From Mesobacillus sp. AQ2 (lineage in GTDB: Bacteria; Bacillota; Bacilli; Bacillales; Cytobacillaceae): DNA of 64,000 nt. Where the stretch lies: contig NZ_CP126080.1 of NCBI RefSeq assembly GCF_030122805.1, positions 3,911,501-3,975,500 of the forward strand, written 5' to 3'. The translations under genes and the position numbers were made by a program. Shown here piece by piece: positions 18,949-28,166 of the stretch. How positions within the stretch are numbered: the first letter of the stretch is position 1; each line of letters starts with the position of its first letter. The notes below the pieces were generated by a model, which saw only the letters and a list, made by a program, of their open reading frames with translations, had not been told where the DNA came from and did no database searches.

Positions 18949-19764
18949 TTATCCTAATGCCACGTCGAGGATCATCATGATGGCGAATCCAAACATGAGG
19001 CTTAATGATGCCAAATCGCTGTTGCCGTTTTCCTGGGATCCAGGGATTACTTCTTCGGCTACCACGAAAATCATCGCTCCGGCTGCAAAGCTTAGCGCAT
19101 ACGGCAGAAGTGGCTGGATGAACATGACAGCGGCTGCTCCAATCATTGCGGCAACTGGTTCGACCATGCCTGAAAACTGGCCGTACATGAAGCTTTTCTT
19201 TCTTGACATTCCTACTTGCCGAAGTGGCATCGATACTGCGACACCTTCCGGGAAGTTCTGGATACCGATTCCTATTGCAAGCGCAATCGCGCCCATAAGC
19301 GAAGCCGAAGGAAAGCCTGCAGCTGCAGCTCCGAAAGCCACTCCGACCGCGAGACCTTCGGGGATGTTGTGCAAGGTAATGGCCAAGACCATCAAAGTAC
19401 TTCGTCTTTTCTTTTCGGGATGGATTCCCTCAGCTTTTTCCATTGATAAATTAGGATGTAAATGGGGCATCAATTTATCTACGACCATTAAGAACAACCC
19501 GCCTAAAAGAAAACCAGTCGCAGCAGGCATCCAGCTCGGCAGGCTTCCTCCCTCACCCATCTCAATCGCAGGAGCAAGTAGTGACCAGAAACTTGCAGCA
19601 ATCATAACTCCTGCCGCGAGACCCATCATACTATCCAAAAACTTTTGGTTTGGATTTTTCGTTGTAAATACTAAAGCAGCGCCCAAAGCAGTCATTCCCC
19701 AGGTAAACAAAGTCCCAATCAGCGCCTGGACAACCGGATGGAAACCCATGAAAAAATCAAGCAT
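18949..19764 (-). CDS. ZIP-family metal transporter (GufA-like)
   Basis: A 271-residue membrane protein with about eight helices. The two metal-site helices carry [14 protein letters not shown] and [13 protein letters not shown], the ZIP HNxPEG signatures. AGGAGGAAAAAAG precedes the ATG. Single-gene unit with its own terminator. It would import a divalent metal such as zinc. A second ZIP gene lies at 52.4-53.2 kb, with a different subfamily pattern. Confidence 0.9.
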   Translation of the reverse strand: MLDFFMGFHPVVQALIGTLFTWGMTALGAALVFTTKNPNQKFLDSMMGLAAGVMIAASFWSLLAPAIEMGEGGSLPSWMPAATGFLLGGLFLMVVDKLMPHLHPNLSMEKAEGIHPEKKRRSTLMVLAITLHNIPEGLAVGVAFGAAAAGFPSASLMGAIALAIGIGIQNFPEGVAVSMPLRQVGMSRKKSFMYGQFSGMVEPVAAMIGAAAVMFIQPLLPYALSFAAGAMIFVVAEEVIPGSQENGNSDLASLSLMFGFAIMMILDVALG

Positions 19765-20015
19765 CTTTTTTCCTCCTAAGACTTGCTCTGTAATCTAATG
19801 TAACTCATTTTAATGTATTATATGGATTATGAAGTGGTGAATATATCTTGTTCAGCATAAATCAGACGGCTAAGTTTGTTTTTTCAAGATTACTACATTC
19901 AATACGTAATTCCAATCCTATTTATTTTTATCTGAAGGCACTGAGCCAGATGAATGGATTTTCACGAAAAAAAGGGATACGCTAATAAAATAGTTCATAC
20001 ATGGAAGGGAATTAA

Positions 20016-20762
<747 letters not shown>

Positions 20763-20773
20763 AATTCCACTTG

Positions 20774-20808
20774 AACCCCTTGCCGATGCAGGGGTTTTTG
20801 TATTTTTA
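20774..20808 (+). terminator. Terminator of map
   Basis: The stem AACCCCT / AGGGGTT with loop TGCCGATGC is followed by TTTTTGTATTTTT, 11 bp after the map stop codon. Confidence 0.85.
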
Positions 20809-20875
20809 TCGGCTCTCTGCCATTTAATACTAAATTCCTATTTTTCGTGTTTCTAAAAAAATTCCCACAAAATGA

Positions 20876-20904
20876 TTGACACATTATCTGTGACGCAGTA
20901 AAGT
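20876..20904 (+). promoter_or_regulatory. Promoter of the metNIQ operon
   Basis: A perfect TTGACA (20876-20881) lies 17 bp before TAAAGT (20899-20904). Transcription would begin about 20 bp ahead of the first SAM-I riboswitch. Confidence 0.65.
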
Positions 20905-20936
20905 AATAAACAAGATTTACAACTCAATATTCGTTA

Positions 20937-21097
20937 CTTCTTATCAAGAGAGGTTGAGGGACTGGCCCTATGACACCTCGGCAGCGGACTCCTATGGATG
21001 ACTGTGCCAAATCCAGCAAGCGTGAGCTTGACAGATAAGAAGAGGCCGACTTTTTAATTCATGTCCTCTTCTTTCTGAAGGGGACTTTTTATTTTCC
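20937..21097 (+). ncRNA. SAM-I riboswitch, first of two in series
   Basis: A classic S-box: CTTCTTATCAAGAGAGG, then GGGACTGGCCCTATGA, CGGCAGCGG, CTGTGCCAAATCC, and the closing GATAAGAAG of helix P1. The expression platform is complete. GATAAGAAGAGG can pair with CCTCTTCTT as antiterminator. The competing terminator is GTCCTCTTC-TTTCT-GAAGGGGAC followed by TTTTTATTTT. It should stop transcription when S-adenosylmethionine is plentiful. Confidence 0.95.
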
Positions 21098-21128
21098 AAT
21101 AATCCCCATCTACAAATTAATATCGAGA

Positions 21129-21297
21129 CTTTCTTATCAAGAGAGGCGGAGGGACTGGCCCTATGAAGCCTCGGCAGCGGACTCACATTGAGGACTGTGC
21201 CAAATCCAGCAAGCAATAGCTTGGGAGATAAGAAGAGATCTTGTCCTGCATTCGTTGCGGCATGCCTCTTCCTGTTTCCTGGAAGAGGTTTTTTTAT
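21129..21297 (+). ncRNA. SAM-I riboswitch, second of two in series
   Basis: A second complete S-box with its own P1 (CTTTCTTATC / GATAAGAAGAG), the conserved GGGACTGGCCCTATGAAG, CGGCAGCGG and CTGTGCCAAATCC. Its terminator CCTCTTCC-TGTTTCCT-GGAAGAGG is followed by TTTTTTTATT at 21265-21297. It lies 11 bp ahead of the metN ribosome binding site. It differs from the first copy mainly in the variable helices, so this is probably an old duplication with both copies under selection. Confidence 0.95.
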
Positions 21298-21319
21298 TAT
21301 CTACAAAGGAGGAAGACTG

Positions 21320-22351
21320 TTGATTACATTTGAACAAGTGGAGAAAGTTTATGAAAGCCGCGGGAAAAAGGTACCGGCACTTAATGGAATTGATCTGGAA
21401 ATCAAAGAAGGAGAGATATTTGGGGTCATTGGTTTTAGCGGAGCAGGAAAAAGTTCACTGATCCGCTGTGTGAATCTGTTGGAACGCCCGACATCCGGCC
21501 GGGTGATTGTCGATGGCTGCGACATGACTTCCCTTTCACTTAAAGAAGTCCGTGAGGTTAAAAGGAATATCGGGATGGTGTTCCAGCATTTCAATCTTTT
21601 GAACTCCAAGACCGTATTTGAAAATGTCGCAATGCCGCTTGTCCTCGGTAAGGTTCCGAAGGCGAAAATCAAAGAGCGGGTTTATCAGCTCCTCGACTTT
21701 GTAGGTCTCGCTGATAAGGCGGACAATTATCCGGACCAGCTTTCAGGCGGACAAAAACAGCGAATCGGCATTGCCCGTGCGCTGGCAACCCAGCCAAAGA
21801 TCCTGCTTTGTGATGAAGCAACTTCGGCCCTGGATCCGCAGACTACAAGTTCGATTCTTCAGCTTTTGAAAAAAATCAACAAGGAGTACAACATCACGAT
21901 ATTAATCATTACCCACGAAATGTCTGTCATCAGGGAAATCTGTGACCGGGTGGCGGTCATCGAGGAAGGTAAAATCATTGAGGAAGGCTCAGTATTTGAA
22001 GTTTTTTCAGCTCCCAAAACAGTAACAGCCAGAAATTTTGTCAGCACCATCATGAATGACAATATTCCAGATTCCGTCCGCAGAATCATCAAAGGACATT
22101 CGGGGCTTCAAAAGGTATTTAGGATCAACTTCGTCGGTGAGTCAGCAGGCGAGCCGCTGCTGTCACAGCTGTCAAAGAATTTTGATATCCATGTCAATGT
22201 TCTGTTTGGAAATATCACCGAGCTTCAGGGAATTCCATTCGGCAACCTGATTGTCGAGTTCCAGGGAAGTGATAAAGAAATTTTAAGGGCTCTTAATTTT
22301 ATCAATCAGCAAAAAGTCAACATAAAGGAAGTGACCGCACATGCTAGTTAA
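21320..22351 (+). CDS. metN: Methionine ABC transporter ATP-binding protein MetN
   Basis: A 343-residue cytoplasmic ATPase of the D/L-methionine importer. Walker A is GFSGAGKSS, the signature LSGGQKQR, Walker B LLCDEATSALD. A C-terminal NIL methionine-sensing domain is at about 265-340. The start is TTG at 21320, 7 bp after AAAGGAGG. An ATG further upstream would place coding sequence inside the riboswitch and is rejected. First gene of metNIQ, controlled by two S-boxes. Confidence 0.95.
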   Translation: MITFEQVEKVYESRGKKVPALNGIDLEIKEGEIFGVIGFSGAGKSSLIRCVNLLERPTSGRVIVDGCDMTSLSLKEVREVKRNIGMVFQHFNLLNSKTVFENVAMPLVLGKVPKAKIKERVYQLLDFVGLADKADNYPDQLSGGQKQRIGIARALATQPKILLCDEATSALDPQTTSSILQLLKKINKEYNITILIITHEMSVIREICDRVAVIEEGKIIEEGSVFEVFSAPKTVTARNFVSTIMNDNIPDSVRRIIKGHSGLQKVFRINFVGESAGEPLLSQLSKNFDIHVNVLFGNITELQGIPFGNLIVEFQGSDKEILRALNFINQQKVNIKEVTAHAS

Positions 22352-22991
22352 TTCAGAACAAATCATCCAGGCATTAATTGAAACACTGCAAATGGTCGCG
22401 TTCTCCCTGCTGTTTTCGGCAGTCCTTGGAGTTCCCCTTGGAATTGCGCTTGTCGTGACGAGAAAAGGCCATTTGCTAGAAAATGCACCTGTCTTCAATG
22501 TACTTAACAGTGTCATCAACGTATTCCGATCAGTGCCATTCATCATCCTGCTGGTCGCAATCATTCCGCTGACCCGGCTGATTGTCGGCACATCAATTGG
22601 TACGGCCGCTGCCGTCGTCCCGCTTGTCTTTTATGCAGGACCGTATATTGCAAGATTGGTAGAGAATTCTTTGTTGGAAGTGGATCCAGGAGTTATCGAA
22701 GCCGCTGAATCAATGGGTGCCACTCCATGGCAGATTGTATTCAAATTCATTCTTCCAGAAGCTATGAGTTCACTCATTCTTGCTTTCACGATTGCAACGG
22801 TCGGATTGATCGGTGCATCGGCAATGGCCGGAGCAATCGGAGGAGGCGGCTTGGGCGACCTCGCGATTACATACGGATACCAGCGGTTTGATACCCAGAC
22901 AATGTTCATCACCGTTGGTATTTTGATAGTCATGGTACAGGGGCTCCAATCCCTTGGAAATATTTCAGCTAAAAAAATCAGAAGAAGATAA
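22341..22991 (+). CDS. metI: Methionine ABC transporter permease MetI
   Basis: A 216-residue membrane permease with five or six helices. The EAA loop AAESMGATPWQIVFKFILPEA is the MetI type. The gene overlaps the end of metN by 11 bp, consistent with coupled translation. The length agrees with the family (about 220). Confidence 0.95.
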   Translation: MLVNSEQIIQALIETLQMVAFSLLFSAVLGVPLGIALVVTRKGHLLENAPVFNVLNSVINVFRSVPFIILLVAIIPLTRLIVGTSIGTAAAVVPLVFYAGPYIARLVENSLLEVDPGVIEAAESMGATPWQIVFKFILPEAMSSLILAFTIATVGLIGASAMAGAIGGGGLGDLAITYGYQRFDTQTMFITVGILIVMVQGLQSLGNISAKKIRRR

Positions 22992-23006
22992 CAGGAGGAA
23001 TCAAAA

Positions 23007-23843
23007 ATGAAAAAACTTTTACTAGCATTGATCGTACTTAGTCTGGCATTAATCAGCACAGCATGCTCGAGCTCCTCATCATCAGCGAAAGGCGGAGAGA
23101 CTGTCAAAGTAAAGCTTGGCGTCAGCGGAACAGATCACCGTGTATGGGATTTTGTCGCCAAAAAGGCAGAAAAAGAAGGAATTGACGTCGAAATCGTCAC
23201 TTTCTCGGACTATGTCCAGCCGAACCTTGCGCTTGCAGAAGGCGAATTGGATGCAAACTCATTCCAGACCGTTTCTTATTTTGACGCTTTCATCAAAGAA
23301 CATAATCTTGACCTTGTTCCAATCGCAACCACAATGATTGCTCCAATGGGTATTTACTCTGAAAAATATAAAGAAGTGAAAGACATTCCTGAAGGCGGGA
23401 AGATTGCTCTTGCAAATGAAGCGACAAATATGGGAAGAGGACTTCTTTTACTCCAGGAAGCTGGGCTCATCAAGCTTGAGGAAGGCTTCGACGGAATTGG
23501 CGCCCTCGATAAAATCGTTGAAAATCCAAAGAATCTTGAACTTGTGCCGCTGGTTGCCGGCCAGACACCAAGGGTATTGCCGGATGTAGCCGCATCGATC
23601 ATCAACAACGGAATCGCGGTTGATGCAGGACTAACACCAAAGAAGGATGCCATCTTCCTTGAAAGTGCCACTGCCACTCCATATATCAATATCATTGCTG
23701 TCCGCGAAGAAGATAAGGACAATGAAGCTTTGAAAAAATTAGCTGAACTTTACCAGGAGGATGACACAAAAGAATTCATCGAAAAAGAATACAAAGGAAA
23801 CACCCTCCCTACCTTTGTGCCGCTCAGTGAGATTGGATGGTAA
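23007..23843 (+). CDS. metQ: Methionine-binding lipoprotein MetQ
   Basis: A 278-residue NlpA-family binding lipoprotein. The signal peptide ends in the lipobox ISTAC followed by a Ser-rich linker. The mature part includes DFVAKKAEKEGIDVEIVTF, ANSFQT and ALANEATNMGRGLLLLQ, typical of MetQ. It follows metI by 15 bp with AGGAGGAA. No terminator is visible after its stop; instead a long repeat array begins within 30 bp. Confidence 0.94.
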   Translation: MKKLLLALIVLSLALISTACSSSSSSAKGGETVKVKLGVSGTDHRVWDFVAKKAEKEGIDVEIVTFSDYVQPNLALAEGELDANSFQTVSYFDAFIKEHNLDLVPIATTMIAPMGIYSEKYKEVKDIPEGGKIALANEATNMGRGLLLLQEAGLIKLEEGFDGIGALDKIVENPKNLELVPLVAGQTPRVLPDVAASIINNGIAVDAGLTPKKDAIFLESATATPYINIIAVREEDKDNEALKKLAELYQEDDTKEFIEKEYKGNTLPTFVPLSEIGW

Positions 23844-23874
23844 GAAGAAATCTCATTTAATGCGTCCGTCATTC

Positions 23875-24582
23875 TTGAAGTCACCGATTTTCGGGCCCAG
23901 CTTTTACTGTTCTGCGACCGTAATTGTGAATGCCAGTGCTTTTCGGGCGCAGCTTTGGTCGTTCTGCGACCAAGATTGCTGAAGCCATCACTTTTCGGGC
24001 GCAGCTTTGGTCGTTCTGCGACCAAGATTGCGGAAGCCATCGCTTTTCGGGCGCAGCTTTGACTGTTCTGCGACCATGATTGCTGAAGCCATCGCTTTTC
24101 GGGCGCAGCTTTGGTCGTTCTGCGACCAAGATTGCGGAAGCCATCACTTTTCGGGCGCAGCTTTGGTTGTTCTGCTACCGTAATTGCGGAAGCCACCGAT
24201 TTTCGGGCACACCTTCGATTGTTCTGCGACCCTAATTGCGGAAGCCATCACTTTTCGGGCGCAGCTCTGGTCGTTCTGCGACCAAGATTACGGAAGCCGT
24301 CACTTTTCGGACGCAGCTTTGACTGGTTCTGTGACCATGATTGCTGAAGCCATCACTTTTCGGGCGCAGCTTTGGTCGTTCTGCGACCAAGTTTGCGGAA
24401 GCCATCGCTTTTCGGGCGCAGCTTTGACTGTTCTGCGACTGTAATTGCAGATGCCTTCGCTTTTCAGGCGCAGCTTTGACTGTTCTGCGACCGTAATTCC
24501 AGAAGCCTTCGCTTTTCGGGCGCAGCTTTGAATATTCTGCGATCATGATTGCGGAAGCCATCGCTTTTCGGGAAAGACCAGC
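23875..24582. repeat. Tandem array, 13 units of 52 bp, many with a GGTCG/CGACC hairpin
   Basis: TTCTGCG or a close variant starts at 23910, 23962, 24014, 24066, 24118, 24170, 24222, 24274, 24327, 24379, 24431, 24483 and 24535. Eleven of the twelve steps are 52 bp and one is 53. The typical unit is GGAAGCCATCGC, TTTTCGGGCGCAGC, TTTGGTCGTTCTGCGACCAA, GATTGC. The TTGGTCG-N5-CGACCAA stem is perfect in some copies. Others (TTTGACTGTTCTGCGACC) keep only part of it. Stops are rare in the minus frames, so long spurious open frames appear. It fills the 824-bp gap between metQ and the amidohydrolase gene. Confidence 0.92.
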
Positions 24583-24667
24583 AGGCTTGGGACTGAAGTT
24601 AATAGCTTTCAAAAGGGGATGCCCCTGTTACTCACTATTTTTATGAAAGTTTAAAGGAGGAATCAGG

Positions 24668-25876
24668 ATGTCAACATCAGTAAAGTCACTTAAAGATATC
24701 ATTACAGAAAACGTGGAACTGAACCAATATCTTTACTTAACGACCAGCCATGAAATTCACGCACGCCCGGAAATCGGCAATGAGGAGTTTTTCGCTTCCG
24801 CACGGCTTATCAATATTTTAGAAGATGAAGGTTTTGAAGTTGAAAAGGCGGTAGCAGGACACGAAACCTCCTTTGTTGCTCGCAAAAGGTCTGAAAAACC
24901 GGGACCATCCATCGCCTTTTTGGCAGAGTATGATGCCCTGCCTGGGATTGGCCATGCCTGCGGACATAATATCATAGGCACAACCAGTGTCGCCGCAGCG
25001 ATCGCGCTAAGCAAAGTATTGGATGAAACTGGCGGTGAAGCAGTCGTTTTTGGAACGCCTGCCGAAGAAGGCGGACCAAATGGGAGCGCGAAAGGAAGCT
25101 TTGTAAAGCATGGCCTTGTTGAGGGAATCGATGCGGCTTTGATGCTGCACCCTTCAGGACAGACCAGATTGACATCAACCTCGCTTGCTGTGGATCCTCT
25201 CGACTTTGAATTTATCGGAAAGCCCGCCCATGCAGCGGCTTCTCCTCATGAAGGTATAAACGCTCTGGATGCTGTGATCCAGCTGTTCAACGGAATCAAT
25301 GCATTGAGACAGCAGCTGACGGATGATGTTCGGATTCACGGCATCATCACCCATGGAGGGGATGCACCGAACATCATTCCTGAATATGCCAAAGCCAGAT
25401 TCTTCCTCCGCGCAGCCACCCGAAGCCGATTGAATGATGTCACCCAGCGCGTAAAGGCTGTTGCAGAAGGTGCAGCCCTTGCAACTGGTGCAAAGCTGAA
25501 TGTTATCGCCTTCCAAAATAAAGTCGATAATTTGCTATTGAATGATCGGTATAATGAAGTCTTTAAAAATGTGATTCAAGACCTTGGGGAGAACGTTGCA
25601 GCCAATGAAAGGGAGGGAATTGGCTCTACCGATGCAGGTAATATCAGCCAGGTCGTTCCAACCATTCACCCTTATATCAAGATAGGCCCTGATAATCTCG
25701 TGGCCCACACTGTTCCCTTCAGGGAAGCTGCAGCTTCACCAGAGGGAGACGAAGCCTTGCTAAAGGGAGCAAAAGCTCTTGCTCTGACAGCTTTACAATT
25801 ATTTACAGACCAGGAACTATTGACAGATATCAAAGCTGAGTTCGAGCTGAGGAAAGCAGCGGAAAACAAACAATAA
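24668..25876 (+). CDS. M20 family amidohydrolase/peptidase
   Basis: A 402-residue cytoplasmic zinc amidohydrolase. It shows HEIHARPEIGNEEF, the metal-site motifs GHACGHNIIG and EEGGPNGSAKG, a dimerisation-domain region AHAAASPHEGINALDAV, and a late ligand region near VAHTVPFREAA. It belongs to the aminoacylase/p-aminobenzoyl-glutamate hydrolase group. AAAGGAGG precedes the ATG. It lies after metNIQ in the same direction with no terminator between, so a role with methionine derivatives such as N-acyl-methionine is possible but unproven. Confidence 0.88.
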   Translation: MSTSVKSLKDIITENVELNQYLYLTTSHEIHARPEIGNEEFFASARLINILEDEGFEVEKAVAGHETSFVARKRSEKPGPSIAFLAEYDALPGIGHACGHNIIGTTSVAAAIALSKVLDETGGEAVVFGTPAEEGGPNGSAKGSFVKHGLVEGIDAALMLHPSGQTRLTSTSLAVDPLDFEFIGKPAHAAASPHEGINALDAVIQLFNGINALRQQLTDDVRIHGIITHGGDAPNIIPEYAKARFFLRAATRSRLNDVTQRVKAVAEGAALATGAKLNVIAFQNKVDNLLLNDRYNEVFKNVIQDLGENVAANEREGIGSTDAGNISQVVPTIHPYIKIGPDNLVAHTVPFREAAASPEGDEALLKGAKALALTALQLFTDQELLTDIKAEFELRKAAENKQ

Positions 25877-25973
25877 CCTGTTTCCTTATACTTGCCCACT
25901 ATTGAAAGAAGACCTTTGCCCTTGCGCAAGGGTCTTATGGTATGTTTTAAGTTACCAGCCTGATCGATACCTA

Positions 25974-26108
25974 TCAAAAGGAACAGAAGCACTGTTCTCT
26001 TGCTTTGGCGACGCTGATTAAGAAATCAATCGCCTCCATTTCTTCTCTTGTCAAATGTCGTCCCAGCTCTGGATTTTTCAATATTGCTTTTGCTTGTTCG
26101 ATCGTCAT
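25974..26108 (-). CDS. Small hypothetical protein, 44 residues
   Basis: An open frame MTIEQAKAILKNPELGRHLT ending in CFCSF, opposite in direction to its neighbours. It looks like a real small helical protein (amphipathic MTIEQAKAILKNPEL, REEMEAIDFLISVAKARE), with a Cys-rich tail. The ribosome binding site (GAGA) is weak. Function unknown. Confidence 0.5.
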   Translation of the reverse strand: MTIEQAKAILKNPELGRHLTREEMEAIDFLISVAKAREQCFCSF

Positions 26109-26215
26109 CAGATTCTCTCGTGAAATCAAAACTCCCTCTATCGGATGCAATCTGAACCGCCGTTAGCAAAACTCCTGAAGAAGTCCTTGCCGCGAATTGC
26201 TTTCCTTTAATTCTA

Positions 26216-26230
26216 AAAATACTAAAAATT
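26216..26230 (-). promoter_or_regulatory. Possible CodY box at the brnQ promoter
   Basis: AATTTTTAGTATTTT matches 11 of 15 positions of the CodY consensus AATTTTCWGAAAATT and touches the -35 box of brnQ. Branched-chain amino acid uptake is commonly CodY-controlled in Bacillus. Confidence 0.3.
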
Positions 26231-26233
26231 CCA

Positions 26234-26262
26234 TTGACTTGTGAACTGTAAGTATATATAGT
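26234..26262 (+). promoter_or_regulatory. Promoter of brnQ
   Basis: TTGACT (26234-26239) and TATAGT (26257-26262) are separated by 17 bp, each 5 of 6 to consensus. The leader before the start codon is about 155 nt. It holds no T-box that I can recognise. Confidence 0.65.
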
Positions 26263-26423
26263 AATGTGTATTATTCTTCTTTTGGGTACAACGGAACACT
26301 CTATTGTGATAGATTGAACAATTCATTTCTCTCTATCTATTTCCTTCCCTTCTTCAATAGAAATACCTCCCTGCCAACTGAAGAAACCATGATTCACTAC
26401 ATCAAGAAGAGGAGGCAATTTAA

Positions 26424-27788
26424 TTGCAGCAAAAAATCTCGTTTTCAACCTATGCACTCATTGGAACCATGCTATTCGGCATGTACTTTGGCGCAGGGAA
26501 TTTAATTTTCCCGATTCAATTAGGCCAGCTTGCAGGCACAAACTTCTGGCCTGCGTTAATCGGTTTCCTGGTCACAGCCATAGGCCTTCCCTTTTTAGGT
26601 ATATTGGCGATCGGACTTTCCGGCAGCACCGGATTGCGTGATTTGGCCAGCAGAGTGCACCCTGTTTTCGGCATTGCCTTTGCAACAGTTCTATACTTAA
26701 CCATTGGACCATTTTTTGCGATTCCACGAACAGCCACTGTTCCATTCGTTGTTGGTTTTGAGCCTTATATTGCTCCAGGGCAGGCTGGTTTATGGCTGGG
26801 GATTTTCAGCTTCATCTTTTTCGCCATTGTTTATTTTTTCTCCCTCCATCCAGCAAAGGTCATGGATTACATCGGCAAATATTTGACTCCGGCGTTTCTC
26901 GTTTTTTTATTTCTTTTAATTGGATTTTCGATATTCAATCCTATGGGGAGTTATGGTGAACCTGCCGGTGCTTATGAGAAGCTTGCCTTCATGACAGGTT
27001 TTAAAGAAGGATATAATACAATGGATGCCCTGGCATCCCTGGCATTCGGGATTGTTGTCATCCACGCGATTAAAAGACAAGGTATTACTGGCAAAAAAGA
27101 AATCGCCAAAGCAACCATGAAATCAGGGATTTTCGCAATGTCACTGATGATGCTCATCTACGGGCTTATAACATTTATGGGAGCATCAAGCGTGACAGCC
27201 ATCGGGACATTCGAAAATGGCGGCCAGATTTTTGCAGCAGTCGCACAGCACTATTTTGGCTCATTCGGTGCCGTCCTTCTTGCTACCATCATTGTGCTTG
27301 CTTGTTTAAAAACAAGCATAGGCCTGATCACAGCCTGCAGCGAGTTCTTCCATGACGTGTTTCCGAAGGTTTCATACAGAAGTTATGTATTTATTCTAAG
27401 CTTCGTTTCCTTTGCCATTGCAAACTTCGGCTTAAACAATATCATTCAATTCGCTGTACCGGTTTTAATGTTCCTGTATCCTTTAGCCATCATCCTGATC
27501 CTGTTAACCCTATTATCACCGCTATTCGGTAATAAACAGAGCGTTTACTCTGCTTCGATGGCGATGACATTTCTTGTAAGCTTTTTTGATGGATATAGTA
27601 CATTAGCAGCAAATGTTCCCTATCTGAATGTTCCAGTTTTCAATTCGATCAAGACGTTATACATGGATTACCTTCCGTTATACGATATAGGTCTTGGGTG
27701 GATCATTCCAGCCTTCACTGGAGCAGCGGTTGGCTTCCTTTTACCTAAAACAGAATTAACTTCAGGAACATACCAAAAAGAACTGTAG
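26424..27788 (+). CDS. brnQ: Branched-chain amino acid transporter BrnQ
   Basis: A 454-residue membrane protein with about 12 helices; a sodium-coupled leucine/isoleucine/valine carrier by family. The opening YALIGTMLFGMYFGAGNLIF and GLPFLGILAIGLSG are BrnQ hallmarks. It starts at TTG 26424 with GAGGAGG 9 bp upstream. Single-gene unit with its own promoter and terminator. Confidence 0.93.
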   Translation: MQQKISFSTYALIGTMLFGMYFGAGNLIFPIQLGQLAGTNFWPALIGFLVTAIGLPFLGILAIGLSGSTGLRDLASRVHPVFGIAFATVLYLTIGPFFAIPRTATVPFVVGFEPYIAPGQAGLWLGIFSFIFFAIVYFFSLHPAKVMDYIGKYLTPAFLVFLFLLIGFSIFNPMGSYGEPAGAYEKLAFMTGFKEGYNTMDALASLAFGIVVIHAIKRQGITGKKEIAKATMKSGIFAMSLMMLIYGLITFMGASSVTAIGTFENGGQIFAAVAQHYFGSFGAVLLATIIVLACLKTSIGLITACSEFFHDVFPKVSYRSYVFILSFVSFAIANFGLNNIIQFAVPVLMFLYPLAIILILLTLLSPLFGNKQSVYSASMAMTFLVSFFDGYSTLAANVPYLNVPVFNSIKTLYMDYLPLYDIGLGWIIPAFTGAAVGFLLPKTELTSGTYQKEL

Positions 27789-27816
27789 AGATCCTCTGCA
27801 GTTCTTTTTTCTTTTG
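27775..27816 (+). terminator. Terminator of brnQ
   Basis: AAGAACTGTAGAG-ATC-CTCTGCAGTTCTT with TTTTTTCTTTT. The stem begins inside the last codons of brnQ. Confidence 0.8.
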
Positions 27817-27835
27817 TTTCTGCAATACAGGCAAA

Positions 27836-27958
27836 TTATTTATTATGTTTTTTCTGAGCCTTTAATGCTACCTTTTCTAATCCATTTCCTCTTTCCTCAG
27901 CAAATTCTACATCTGCTTTTGGCATTGCCTTATTATGTTTTTGTTTATTTTTCGTCAT
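27836..27958 (-). CDS. Small basic protein, 40 residues, possibly sporulation related
   Basis: The open frame begins MTKNKQKHNKAMPKADVEFA and ends QKKHNK. It has a strong ribosome binding site (GGGGGTG, 6 bp before ATG) and convergent placement to brnQ. Lys/His/Asn-rich short proteins like this are common in Bacillaceae, often spore-associated; I cannot name the family. Nothing else is seen between brnQ and the next gene at 28167. Confidence 0.65.
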   Translation of the reverse strand: MTKNKQKHNKAMPKADVEFAEERGNGLEKVALKAQKKHNK

Positions 27959-28166
27959 TTTTTCACCCCCTTTGTTTTCAATTTATATAAATCAAAGATG
28001 CTCTATCCTTCACCATTCACCCATTAGTTTGTGTTTCTTTTTCGAGGGTATGCTTTCTCTATATTTTTAGAAAGGCGAAAAGTGAGTTTGTCCTAATTAA
28101 TCCATCCAGTCATGTCCATTTCCTTCGAATATACTGCTTTTGATAAGATGAAAGGAGTTGGACAGA

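Noticed and set aside
21188..21319. N-terminal extension of MetN to an upstream ATG
   Set aside because: It would translate through the second SAM-I riboswitch and its terminator. The TTG at 21320 has AAAGGAGG and gives the normal protein length.
23875..24582. CRISPR array
   Set aside because: Units are degenerate along their whole length with no identical repeat plus unique spacer pattern, and no cas gene is present.
23750..24612. Several open frames on both strands reading as 52-residue repeats in the second array
   Set aside because: Same cause: few stops in the unit and a period that is not a multiple of 3. One frame starts inside metQ. No start site is credible.
26266..26423. T-box or coding leader before brnQ
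   Set aside because: GGGTACAACGG slightly recalls a T-box core, but no AGGGTGGNACCGCG motif or specifier stem is present. The open frame from 26266 lacks a ribosome binding site and overlaps brnQ.
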